This document shows, piece after piece, positions 34,842 to 44,453 of a stretch of DNA of 64,000 nt (position 1 is its first letter; each line of letters starts with the position of its first letter). The position numbers and the translations under genes were made by a program. Origin of the DNA: Amanita rubescens (Eukaryota > Basidiomycota > Agaricomycetes > Agaricales > Amanitaceae); contig WION01000002.1 in the NCBI GenBank assembly GCA_015039365.1, positions 806,001 to 870,000 of the forward strand. Direction: 5' to 3'. The notes beneath the pieces were generated by a model, which was not told the origin of the DNA, ran no database searches, and saw nothing but the letters and a program-made list of their open reading frames with translations.

Positions 34842-35324
34842 GAATGAGAATAAGTCTTGTATGCTATTGTTTGGCCGTCGTTGTCAGTGATCGTCACCGT
34901 CACCGAACTGCTAAGTTGACAACAAGTTGCTTCACTAGCCTTTGTAGCTGTAAGTACAAGCGTTTCTAGCATCGAATCATTACATACCTTATTGTCTTAC
35001 AGACACACGGTAGCCAGTGGTATGGAGTCTTCAGACACTATCCGCTTCGTGTTTCATTTATAGCCCTTCCAGACTGATGCTATGATGTTGCACTACCGGC
35101 CGCACGTCGCCTTGCCGATGACATCGCGAATTGATTTAGCGTATGCCCCGTTTGGTCATCAACGACGGCGACGCCGGGCATTCCGGAATGTGATAATGGT
35201 AAAGGCCCAACGCGACCTGACAACAGTGCCATGGTCCGTTACCAAGGTGTGCATAAGACCGAGAATCATATAGTCTCGGTCGCAATCAAGTATCAAACCA
35301 AGTCCCCCTCTTACCGTCACCACC
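34842..35324. other. 483-bp upstream region between RPB12 and the next plus-strand gene
   Basis: Short frames only; no family motif, repeat or RNA gene seen. It presumably holds both promoters and 5' untranslated regions. Confidence 0.4.
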
Positions 35325-35959
35325 ATGACCTCTCTTCCGTCATTCGTGGACCTTATGGCATCCCTTGGGTTGGAGCAGCAGAACGAGTACATAGCGTCGA
35401 AATCTTCGACTTCGCCACATCATACGCCACCTCTCTCACCTTTTGTTGCCCGGACTCACTCCGTTCCCTTCCGAAACCTCACCATACAAAGACAGCGGTA
35501 TTCTCCCTATTCGCCAACTACTGTATGCATCTATCGCCTAATACGCAGTGCCGGAATTTGACTGTACAATAGCTACCGATGCGCCGCGGAAGCCTCTCGA
35601 CTACACCCACGCCAGAACCTGACCAAGCAGTCTCGAAAGTGGGTTTCATTCGAGATGTTTATCTAATTTGCCTCATCTGGATCACGTTTCTTAGCACCGC
35701 TCGCTTCCCATCAATAAATGTTGGCAACAGATGCTCAGCGCATCATTCCATAAATTTCATTGATTCGACGTCAGAAGCTGACGCGAATGCCCCCATCTCA
35801 AGATATGTGCGCAGGAAGAGGTCAAGCAGCTCTTTGACGTCATCGACTCTTCCTCGAAAAAGCAAAAATAACGGAGGAGACGTTCGGCTGCCTTGCATTC
35901 CTCCTTTGCCGTCACTTTTACCAAGTAATTCTGACTCGGCGGAATGTGCGGACGGATAA
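35325..35959 (+). CDS. Ser/Pro-rich protein of a basidiomycete family of unknown function (middle exons unsure)
   Basis: Exon 1 (35325..35522) starts MTSLPSFVDLMASLGLEQQN and ends RQRYSPYSPTT. A 50-nt intron (35523-35572) joins it in frame to RRGSLSTTPTPEPDQ. The end is probably ADANAPISRYVRRKRSSSSLTS...LPCIPPLPSLLPS to TAA at 35959. Between about 35638 and 35785 at least one further intron is likely (a pyrimidine-rich CTTAG acceptor lies at about 35691), but I could not find a combination that satisfies frame everywhere. The N-terminal MTxLPSFVxLMASLGL pattern and the xPISxYVRRK motif are, from memory, typical of a conserved mushroom protein without known role. Confidence 0.6.
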
Positions 35960-36491
35960 TACCCCTTCGAAACGTGATGTGCGTTCCCTGTCTCGATCGT
36001 ACATCACCGGGACTCCTTAGCCATCGGTCACATCAGAGAAAGAACTGTTCCCTTGCCAATACCTACCTAGATAATCATATAAGTAAACATGGTATGAATT
36101 ATTATTTACCGTACTTATCACCCTATGATAACATAGCCAGGCTTTCTCATTCGCTATTCTTCCTAGGACACTTTATGTTGGAATTATGTATAGTAACTGT
36201 AAGTTAGCGCCAGTTGTCTACGCCAATTTTGATGGGCGTAATATCACCAACACTACTATGCCTTAATCGTGCTCCTCTTCGGTTCCACCAGGGCATTGAC
36301 TCTCCATATCCTCGACGCTCTCGTAGTGCACTCCACACCAAAAACAGTATGCATGGCGATCTCGCAAGTAAGCTAAGACAAGCTGCAAGCGATCTTGAGC
36401 CTAGAATTGGAACGCTTCAGTACAAGTACATTTGCTTAGAGATAAGAATTGAACCCGAAGACGTAGGAACTGGATAACTTCCTCGATTTGA
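35960..36491. other. 532-bp spacer between convergent genes
   Basis: Contains only short unsupported frames. It likely carries 3' untranslated regions. Nothing else was seen. Confidence 0.4.
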
Positions 36492-37487
36492 TCAGGCGAG
36501 ATTGCGAGTGATCCTAATGGTGGTGACGTCTTCGGCGGTCCCGAGAGAACCCTCATCGTCTTCTCTCAGGGGTTGTAGCTTGTCCTGTTCCATCTGACGT
36601 CGAAGGCGGTCGCGCAAGGGCAGCGCCGTGTCCTTGGCTAACATGCTCAAATCAACCGAGTGCCGTTCCAGAGCTACCAGCAAATCTGGCGAGAATGTAT
36701 CTGGACTGAGAGGATTGAGCCAGAGCACACTGAACTGTACAAATTATCATTATCCTTTTATTGGAGAGGAGGAACGGCACTGAGCGTACCTCTTTTCCCT
36801 GCTTCTCGTCAAGTGTTCTGCAAGTGAGCTGTGCGGGACCTGGATCAAAGCTTCTCAGTGAAACAGGCTTGCCATGGCAGTGATGCTTCGTGATTACCTA
36901 GCCTTCCCTCGGCACGGCGCTCTTCGTATTCTTGCTTGGAGCGGTCTCGGAAATCTTGTTGGGTAGAGGTTTCTGCCATCTTTGCCATCTTCGCGAGACG
37001 CTCAGAAGTATCAGGAGATGGCGCCCGCTTTAGCGATCCAATGCCCTTTTTGCCTGCGAGAGAGGTGGTCGATAGAGATTTTCGTAGCGTCGCACAAGTG
37101 CTTACCTTGCCATTCAATTATGGACAGTGGTTCTGTCTTGTGAGGTTGTAGAGTCGTTGTACTCTGATCGGACCGCTCGACAGGCAAGCTGTCGTCGGAC
37201 GGTTTCCCTAGAGATTGACCTGGTTTAAAGCCCATTTTCATCATCATGGACAAGGCCCTGTTGCTGTCCGCATCCTGCACTTCAAAAAGACTTGTACTGA
37301 GCCCTTGCGCTCGCGACTCCTGCTCCAGTTCACGATGACTCTTCTTTTTGTGCTGTTCTTGTTTCAATTTTGATAACTTCCCTGCTTCCTTCCTACGTTG
37401 CGAATATGTTTTAGGTGCAGAGTGAGTTGTTACTGCATCGAGCAAGAACTTGTCAGAGAGGTAGTCATCATCTTCGTCAAGTGACAT
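36492..37487 (-). CDS. GPATCH11: G-patch domain protein, GPATCH11-like (DUF4187)
   Basis: Four exons: 37106..37487, 36898..37053, 36790..36839, 36492..36734 (complement), giving 276 aa. It begins MSLDEDDDYLSDKFL, followed by a basic coiled helix (KTYSQRRKEAGKLSKLKQEQHKKK). The G-patch core is ALSMMMKMGFKPGQSLG, and after an intron-split linker it continues KKGIGSLKRAPSPD. The C-terminal DUF4187 region follows (VLWLNPLSPDTFSPDLL). This order is that of human GPATCH11. G-patch proteins typically activate DEAH helicases in RNA processing; the exact partner is not known from sequence. It is in tandem with, and downstream of, the two-RRM gene. Confidence 0.87.
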
Positions 37488-37710
37488 GGGAACATGAAAG
37501 CTAATCAATAACCTCAAACTGCTCGCATCATCATGGGAATCGTCTCGAAATAATATTTTCAACGAAACCACAAGTATTGTAACAACGGCACCAGACCGAC
37601 GAACTCGTAACGACCGCAACAGCCAACGTAGGAAACTGCAACAGTAAACGACCGTAACAGTAGTAACATAAACTTGAGACATGAACATAAAGCGTCGTGC
37701 AGTAAAATCA

Positions 37711-38843
37711 TCAAGCGGCTGAAGCAGGAGCGGCCTCCTCAGCCTGAGGCTTATCGTCACCATCTTCTTCCTGAGGTGTATTGACGGCGATCTTGACAAC
37801 GATGGCACGGCCACTGACTTCTTTATCTTGGAGGAGTTCGATGGCTTTCTTCTGTTGCTCCTCATCTCCTACGTCAACAAAACCATAACCTTTGCTTTTC
37901 CTGGGACGCCCGTATCTCCTGCGAACGATGCGAGCAGAGACAACGTTGATACCAGCCTCGGTAAAGAGGGCACTGAGGCCAGCTTCGTCAACATTGAAGC
38001 CAAGGTTGGCAACAAAGAGCACGGCCTTAGAAGGTTCTCCAACAGGGTCTTCCCCCGCGGGGCGAATGGGACGTTGGATCCTGGGCTTACGGGGACGGGG
38101 CCTAGGAGCTGCCGCAGCCTCCGTCGTCCCCTCGGCCTCAGGAGCGGAGGTGGTGGCCGCGGCCTCATCATCAGCCTTAGGCTTAGCCTTGTGCTACGCA
38201 TATATGAGCAATTATATGCAGCGATAGATGGGCGATACGTACAGAAACCTTCTTCTTTCTCCTCTTGATCTTGCGAGGACCAGCTTCAGCAGGCTCACTG
38301 GCATCATCGGCCTTAGGGGCATCGCCATTGGCCTCGGCTTCCGTAACTTCGCCGGGCACAGCTTTGCTGCCGCGCCTGCCAGGCCTCCTCTTGGTTCTCC
38401 TCTCCTTCATTTCTTTGTTCTTCTGGTCAGAAGGTTTGGCAATCTCAATGATTACCTGACGACCGTCGAGCTCGGTCTTGTTAAGTTGATCGACGGCCTT
38501 TTGAACGGCCTCTGCGTTGGACAGAGCGACGAAGCCATAGCCCGCTGAGCGGTGGCCGCGCATGATGATCTGCGCGGAGACTCTAAGAAAATAAGTTAGC
38601 GCGAAACGAGGCTGTGCAGGGTGATGAGCCCACATTTCACTCTGAACCGGCGCAAAGAAAGCCTTCAGCCCTTCATCCGTAGTGGAATACGCAAGATTGC
38701 CGGCAAAGACCTAGGAGATAATCAGAAGGGGGAAAAGAAGGTAGATAAAGATATACCTTGAATTCTGGAGTCTCAGCGACAGGCTCCTGCGCAAGCGGAG
38801 GCACGCCATTTTCAGTGACAGGGGCGGCTGGGGCGTCAGACAT
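37711..38843 (-). CDS. RNA-binding protein with two RRM domains
   Basis: Four exons: 38757..38843, 38634..38710, 38243..38582, 37711..38193 (complement), giving 328 aa. RRM1 has KVFAGNLAYSTTDEGLKAFF (RNP2) and RSAGYGFVALSNAEAVQKAV (RNP1). A charged linker (KNKEMKERRTKRRPGRRGSK, then KKRRK-type and acidic stretches) leads to RRM2 with VLFVANLGFNVDEAGLSALF and SKGYGFVDVGDEEQQKKAI. The last 20 residues are acidic and Ala-rich. Fungal proteins of this type resemble single-strand nucleic-acid-binding or ribosome-biogenesis factors, but no specific target can be assigned. The third intron could start at GTTTCT or at the better GTACGT six bases later; both keep frame. Confidence 0.85.
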
Positions 38844-39168
38844 AATGGACGGGGATGGTACTGGTGAACTTTTGTGGTTTACGTGGGGGATGAACTGGGT
38901 GAACCGGATATGAGTGTCAAACTTGAAGGTTAAAGAAAAAAAAGAAGTTGGCTTGTGGGGGCTTTTAAGTAAACAAACGACAACGTTACCATAAGCGGTA
39001 AGTCGCTATGACACCACGAACAAAGAATACATGCGGTCTGTGCGTTCGGCTAACACCGAACCGTTGCGTTTGTACTAAAAGTAAACTCATGGTACAACTA
39101 CTTAAGCCTGCGCATTATATCCCTTTTATAAGGAAGCGTACCCACACTCCTTCAGTCGTTCCTTAACC
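38844..39168. promoter_or_regulatory. Divergent 325-bp region between the RRM and GH128 genes
   Basis: A TATAAG element at about 39126-39131 lies some 40 bp upstream of the GH128 start codon, one of the few TATA-like boxes in the window. That fits an inducible secreted enzyme. A poly-A tract (near 38935) lies on the RRM gene side. Confidence 0.4.
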
Positions 39169-40372
39169 ATGCCTACCCTTTCCCATCTTTTGAACTTCCT
39201 CACTCTTTCATCCCTTGCCCTCATTGCTGTCCTAGGCCCTGTAACAGAGGCCCTATCGCTGGACTCTCCGCACGTTCATTTGGCTCGTCACCATGACGTT
39301 GCCTTGAAAAAGCGCGATTCCTCCTCTCAACGCCGCTGCAAGTCGCGTTACAGCTCCCCTGCTACACAGGTCCACAACTCCACCAGCGTTCAGGACAGTA
39401 AAACCGCCCCTTCTCCCCCCAAGCCTTCTCCCCCCACGCCTTCTCCCTCCGCATCACACTCTACTACTAGCACCGTAAACAGTAACGCCGTAAACAATGG
39501 TGGCACCATGCCTAAAATAGGTATTGCTTATGATAGCGGAGATTATTCTCCTCTACAGTATTTCAAGAACTCCAAAGTTGGCCCGTAAGTCCATTCCTCT
39601 GCTCCCGTGTCATATACCACATGTTTGTGCAGTTTCTACAACTGGAGTCCCTATTGTCCCCCAGAGGTTAAGACAATGGGCTACACCTGTTGTCCTATGT
39701 TATGGGGCAGCAAGCAGATCTCCAATTTCCAGAACCTTGTTAAGCCTGGCTACGCTCATTGTGCGTTGGGAATGAACGAGTACGTCTAGCACATTTACCC
39801 GCAGCGCTTCACGCCCAACGCGTGTTCTGTAGGCCCAATGAACCAAGTCAATCCAACATGTCTCCTGGAGCCGCAGTCAGCATGTGGAAAGAATATCTAG
39901 ACCCCCTTGCGGACGAAGGCTACACCCTTATGTCACCCGCGTGCACCAACGGCCCTTCGGGTATAGCATGGTACAAGAGTTTCTTCGCTGGATGCACTGG
40001 TTGTCGAATCCATGCTTTGGCTACTCACTATTATGGCACCAGCGCCACAGATATGATTAACTACCTCATCGAGCTCCACGATACCTTTAACATGCCTATT
40101 TGGGTTACCGAATTTGCGTGCCAGGACTTTTCTTACCGGACAACGTGCCCTAACGCTTACGAGTTCCTCGGCACGGTGAAAAAGTTCATGGACAACACTG
40201 AGTGGATAGGGGCATACTTTGCTTTCGGTATGATATGACATCACATAATCATATTGTATCACACTAATATGGGATAGGTGTCCTGGACAACATGTATAAT
40301 GTCAATCCCGTCAACCAACTTCTTGGTTCTAATGGGCAACCGACCTCCCTCGGCTGGGAATACATTAATTAA
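39169..40372 (+). CDS. Secreted glycoside hydrolase family 128 (Asl1-like beta-1,3-glucanase)
   Basis: Four exons: 39169..39584, 39633..39779, 39833..40227, 40278..40372, giving 350 aa. A hydrophobic signal peptide (LLNFLTLSSLALIAVLG) is followed by a basic pro-region ending in KKR, then a Pro/Ser/Thr-rich linker (about residues 60-105), then the GH128 barrel: YNWSPYCP, FCRPNEPSQSNMSP with the catalytic acid Glu, TNGPSGIAWYKSFF, HYYGTSATDMINYL and MPIWVTEFACQDF with the nucleophile Glu. GH128 enzymes cut beta-1,3-glucan, for example in fungal wall remodelling. A 111-bp duplicated segment lies right after its 3' end. Confidence 0.9.
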
Positions 40373-40429
40373 CACCCTGATATTTGCTGATACCTATTGA
40401 TATACCCGGAAAATTCAACATGATTACGA

Positions 40430-40653
40430 CTTAATGCAGGCATTTTCGTATTTTACAAGATGACTCTAGAGTATGTTTCCTATCCTTGCTCCACTTGATG
40501 TGCATATTCCTTGACGGAAAAAATATATATTGCATTGTGTCTTAATGCAGGCATTTTCGTTTGTTACAAGATGCTTTAGAGTATGTTTCCTGTACTTGCT
40601 TGATAATCACTTGATGTGTATATCCTTTTGACGGAAAAATATATATTGCATTC
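40430..40653 (+). repeat. Imperfect tandem duplication, two units of about 111 bp
   Basis: Unit 1 is 40430-40540 and unit 2 is 40541-40653. Each starts CTTAATGCAGGCATTTTCGT, continues through an ACAAGATG / TTTAGAGTATGTTTCC block and ends with GACGGAAAAA then ATATATATTGCATT. They differ by scattered substitutions and small indels. The region is non-coding, between the GH128 stop and the AhpD-like start, so the second copy forms the immediate promoter of the downstream gene. Confidence 0.85.
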
Positions 40654-40684
40654 TTGCCGTTTCTTTCCGAGCAGTCAGTTAACC

Positions 40685-41852
40685 ATGGTCACCCATTTGC
40701 CCCCTGCCGTAAAACAGCTGTTGAAGCTACGCAACCCTAGTCCGTTGCCCAGCCCCCCGCTAGCCAAATTACACGGGGTCCTTAATAGAACATTGCTTGA
40801 TGCCAAAGTGAAAAGAGCAGAGACTGGTTGGCTTGTGCTGGCGGTAAGGGTCCCGACTTTGCCGATATTCAAATGACACTATTTTTGATCAACAGACTTG
40901 CACTCTCCTGACCGTCAATCGTCCATCTGCTGTGGCTTATCTGTACCGCTTCGTAACCGGCCCGGATCCAAGTGACATAAACTCACGAAACAACCTTCAG
41001 GTTGCGCACGCCACGAACAAGGCTGCTCTCATGCGGGAGTCTGCATTAAAGAGCACTATATTCGTCGGTGTGCCTAGAGTATGTTTGCCGGCATCATTGT
41101 GCAATCGTCACCTTGAATATGTTCCATTTAGGTCATTCTTTCCCTTGCCGCTTTGCACGAAGCGCTCGATAGCGAAGTTAAGGCGGCCTTGAGGACCGAT
41201 TCCCACAGGTATCCATTAGTTCAGCATACGTAGGATTGCCATAACCGAATCTGTTTCACCTTTAGGAACCTGATGACTGAGAACGTGGAAAGTACGCTTT
41301 TGCGGGGAAAGACGCTGTGGAACTCCATATATGCGCCTCATGCAGATAAGCTTCACGATAAATTAGGGTCCTATCACCCGGACTTCATCTGTGAGTACTT
41401 TCCAAAGACATGATGTACACTTCCCCTATTTCACACTCATAAGTCTTATCGGCTAATCTTGACGCTATTGATTATCTGATGTGGGCTCGCTAACTTACGA
41501 ATTCCTAGCGTTTATCATACAAGCCTATGGTTCCGTCCTGTCCCCGTTGCCCGGCGCGACGAGATCCTACTCAGACGCGTCGAGTGTCAGCGACCCACAT
41601 CAAGGTAACCTCAGCCGTGCTATGGGTTCTATCGTGGGAATCGCCACTCTCCGTTCCGAAGGCCGGGTTGGCCCGCAATTGACAAGCCATACGTTTGGTC
41701 TCTTAAAGGCCTGTTATATCCAAGATCAGAACGACGAGGATGCGTGGCTCTCCACTGATGAAGGAACTGAATGGGCAATTCGCACGGTCGATGAGATCCT
41801 TGACGTTGTTTCACCAGACGCTCAGGATGAGCCGGCGAAGTCGAGATTGTGA
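40685..41852 (+). CDS. AhpD-like (carboxymuconolactone decarboxylase fold) protein
   Basis: Five exons: 40685..40843, 40896..41078, 41132..41208, 41266..41390, 41509..41852, giving 295 aa. Helical throughout. Diagnostic stretches are KTLWNSIYAPHADKLHDKLGSYHPDFISFIIQAYG, QGNLSRAMGSIVGIATLRSEGRVGPQLTSHTFGLLKA and DEGTEWAIRTVDEILDVV. The second block corresponds to the conserved helix of AhpD-like domains, but the Cys-x-x-Cys pair of true alkylhydroperoxidases is not visible there, so peroxidase activity is doubtful. No signal peptide. All intron phases close. Confidence 0.75.
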
Positions 41853-42303
41853 GGCGTGGTCAGGTCCCATGATTGAAGATGCCTTCAGGCAATACCATGT
41901 GTATGTTTGCATCATAAAACCAATTTGAGCAGTCGAAGCATCCCTCTTTACTCCCCACGTGGAATTCATATATTACGCACAGTGAATCTCTTTAATTTTG
42001 TCGATGAGGTAAGTGATGGTAACGGAACTTGGTATCGTTTGTCGGTCAACGCCAAATTTTCATTATAAACAAATTGTGTACAGGGGATTTAAACAAACTG
42101 CGTACAGAAGAATGAAAACTATGGTACAGGTGATTATAGGCAGCGAAAGCGATCTGTGCTGATGAATATAACCGAGGATAGTAGGTTCACAGGTTCACAG
42201 GTTCCACGCGTCACAGAATCGATACAACATGGCGGTAACCATGACCGTATCCATTATTGGTGGATGCATCTGTGGTGGATAGTAGGGTCAAAATATCATC
42301 AGA
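41853..42303. other. 451-bp spacer between convergent genes
   Basis: Mostly 3' untranslated sequence. A short direct repeat (AGGTTCACAGGTTC) occurs near 42183. No gene-like frame. Confidence 0.4.
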
Positions 42304-43018
42304 TTAGGTGTGAGATGTGAGTCCTACCACCGTCCCGGCCCCGGCACTGCGGAGGAAGTGCAATTCACCATATACGTCCCCTATCTGGTACCGTGTTCTT
42401 TTTATCGGTCGGAAAAATGCGATAACATCTCCATTCCCGTCTTGTAACTGTAAGAACGGTAAGTGATTACCGAATAGGTAATAGCCAAGTCTTATTCCTC
42501 ACCAGTACGTCAGAACCTGTCCCGCTTGGTCGCCACCGGTACACAGATCCGTCCGGTCCATTGAAAACGCGGGCGCCCTCGAGACACGTTGGTTGCCTTG
42601 TAGCCATGCATTGACAAAAGGTGACATACCTGGATGGCCGGGTCCGGTCTAACCATGTCAGCCATTGGCTGCATGTTCTGATTGATAAGATTGGAGTCAG
42701 CTTCAAGTACCGAAAATGACAGAATCAAGCAGACCTTGCCGATAACGACGCGACCAAGTCCGCCGTTTGCGGCCCATTCAAATTTTGCAACGCGGTCTTC
42801 TTTATTCGGTCGGATCATTCGCATGAGCGTCGTAACGCTCTTCCCGTTCGTGTTGACGATCGTCTGGAGATCAAAAATATATTTGCATAATATTCGGAGA
42901 AGGCGAAGGTAGATTGACGAACCTGAAAGCGGTATAGCACGCCCCATGAATTGAATAGCTGGCTTTCTCGGGGATCCATGCTTGTCCAGGAAAGGATGTC
43001 GTCACCAGGAGTAGTCAT
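42304..43018 (-). CDS. DUF6593-like small basidiomycete protein
   Basis: Five exons: 42923..43018, 42735..42863, 42630..42677, 42503..42577, 42304..42447 (complement), giving 163 aa. Sequence features: SWGVLYRFQTIVNTNGKSVTTLMRMIR, FEWAANGGLGRVVIGK, GPDGSVYRWRPSG and a final beta-rich segment with DGNGDVIAFFRP. The alternating strands built around RIEW/VYRW-type pieces resemble the DUF6593 fold, greatly expanded in Agaricomycetes. Function unknown; no signal peptide. Exon boundaries are all in phase 0, which makes the model sound although the family call is moderate. Confidence 0.7.
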
Positions 43019-43826
43019 TGCTTAGGAAGTCAGAAGAGCGAAGAGGAGTTGTTGCGATTGAATCAAGCTGGTGAAACGACCAGCTAATATATATACATGA
43101 TATACTATGGGCGACTTGCGTTTTTTATTCCGATATGCCATGAGTCGATCGGAAACGTGGACATATGCCCACTCAGATAATGGCATCATAAACGTGTTGG
43201 CAGAGAAGTAAGGGTTCAAGGTGCGGTTGTATTGGAGTGTTCCTACGCCCAAGTCAACTTGATGTGCACCGGCACGAGTAAGACGACGTGTTACGCGTCT
43301 GTCCCAGAAAGATTCGCCAGGACCGGGAGAACGGCAGATCTTCTGACCGATTCACATGAGATATTCTGAACTACGCAAGATCCAACGGCATCCGTTTCAT
43401 CGGACAACGCTCGTCAAGGCCCACGAGGTTGACCTCATCAGGGACTTCTAGGTTGCCTCTGTCTGCGAAAGGTAAGACATCCACACGCGAGGTCAGCCCT
43501 GCTTCAAAACATTACTGTGGGAAGCGGTGGCAATGGCAAAAGTTTGGCAATTCTGGGTCCACTTAATCACAGATGTTTGACCACATCGAAACTTTACTGG
43601 GGACCCATAACTTTCTCAGAAACTGTAATTTCTTTCTGTGGATAGATTAGCTAAACAGGATGCTACCGGCATTTAGCAATCTCGCTCTAAAGATAGCTAT
43701 ACGAATTACGATGTCTCGAGAAGTGTTCCGACCGTGCTCGGCGACAAGTGACTCGTGATGCAGGGGATGTTGAAACACTAGACAACGTCAGTGATGGATA
43801 AGAATACGATACAGTGTGCCTCACGT
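43019..43826. other. 808-bp spacer between tandem minus-strand genes
   Basis: Upstream of the DUF6593-like gene and downstream of the uL11m gene. Only short frames without motifs. Nothing else identifiable. Confidence 0.4.
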
Positions 43827-44330
43827 TCAAGGTATGACTTGAACACCCAAGGTCCTGGCACTTCCAACAACCATTCTTGCAATAGATTCGAGTGGCAGAT
43901 GTTTCATGTGCTCGTCCGTAGCTTTAATTTTTGCGATTTCATACACGTGTTTTAAGCTGATCGTTCCTACAATCTCATGGCCCGGCTTGCCTGTACCCTT
44001 CTCAAGGCCGGCTGCTCTTTTCAGGAAGTAGGAGCATGGCGGAGTTTTTGTAATGAAGGTGAACGTGCGGTCTGGCTGAATGGTGATGAGAGTTGGAGTG
44101 GGGACCCCGGATTCGACGTGTGCTGTCCTTGCATTGAACTCTTTGCAAAAATCCATTGATTTAACACCTCGAGCACCAAGGGCAGGACCAACGGGTGGGG
44201 AAGGGGCAGCCTTGCCGGCTGGGATTAACAGACGCTGGAAAAAGATGAAATGAGCTGTGCCGGCTAGGATTGCGACCCTCGCACTTACCACAACCTGCGC
44301 CCGGGCCTTCTGCGCGACAGCCTTGGACAT
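43827..44330 (-). CDS. MRPL19: Mitochondrial large-subunit ribosomal protein uL11m
   Basis: Two exons: 44289..44330 and 43827..44234 (complement), giving 149 aa. The L11 signatures are present: RLLIPAGKAAPSPPVGPALGARGVKSMDFCKEFN in the N-terminal domain and a C-terminal rRNA-binding domain ending MVVGSARTLGVQVIP. TFTFITKTPPCSYFLKRAAG is the usual linker. The bacterial-type length and motifs indicate the mitochondrial form rather than cytosolic uL11. The N-terminus (MSKAVAQKARAQVV) lacks acids and could act as a targeting signal. A CACGTG box lies 63 bp upstream of the start. Confidence 0.92.
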   Translation of the reverse strand: MSKAVAQKARAQVVVSARVAILAGTAHFIFFQRLLIPAGKAAPSPPVGPALGARGVKSMDFCKEFNARTAHVESGVPTPTLITIQPDRTFTFITKTPPCSYFLKRAAGLEKGTGKPGHEIVGTISLKHVYEIAKIKATDEHMKHLPLESIARMVVGSARTLGVQVIP

Positions 44331-44392
44331 TCAGATGGGCTAGACTAGAGACCGAAAAAGGCAATTTCGGTTATGCGGCATGCCTCGTGATC

Positions 44393-44403
44393 CACGTGAT
44401 GTG
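44393..44403. promoter_or_regulatory. CACGTGATGTG box between uL11m and aminopeptidase genes
   Basis: A CACGTG E-box within an 11-base string that recurs exactly at 62559-62569 upstream of NSR1. It lies 63 bp upstream of the uL11m start and 51 bp upstream of the aminopeptidase start. E-boxes are bound by bHLH factors such as Cbf1. Which gene it serves is inference. Confidence 0.5.
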
Positions 44404-44453
44404 CCGCTGGCAAGTTCATTATTCGCCAGCGTAATTCACTCCTTCAGACAGTT

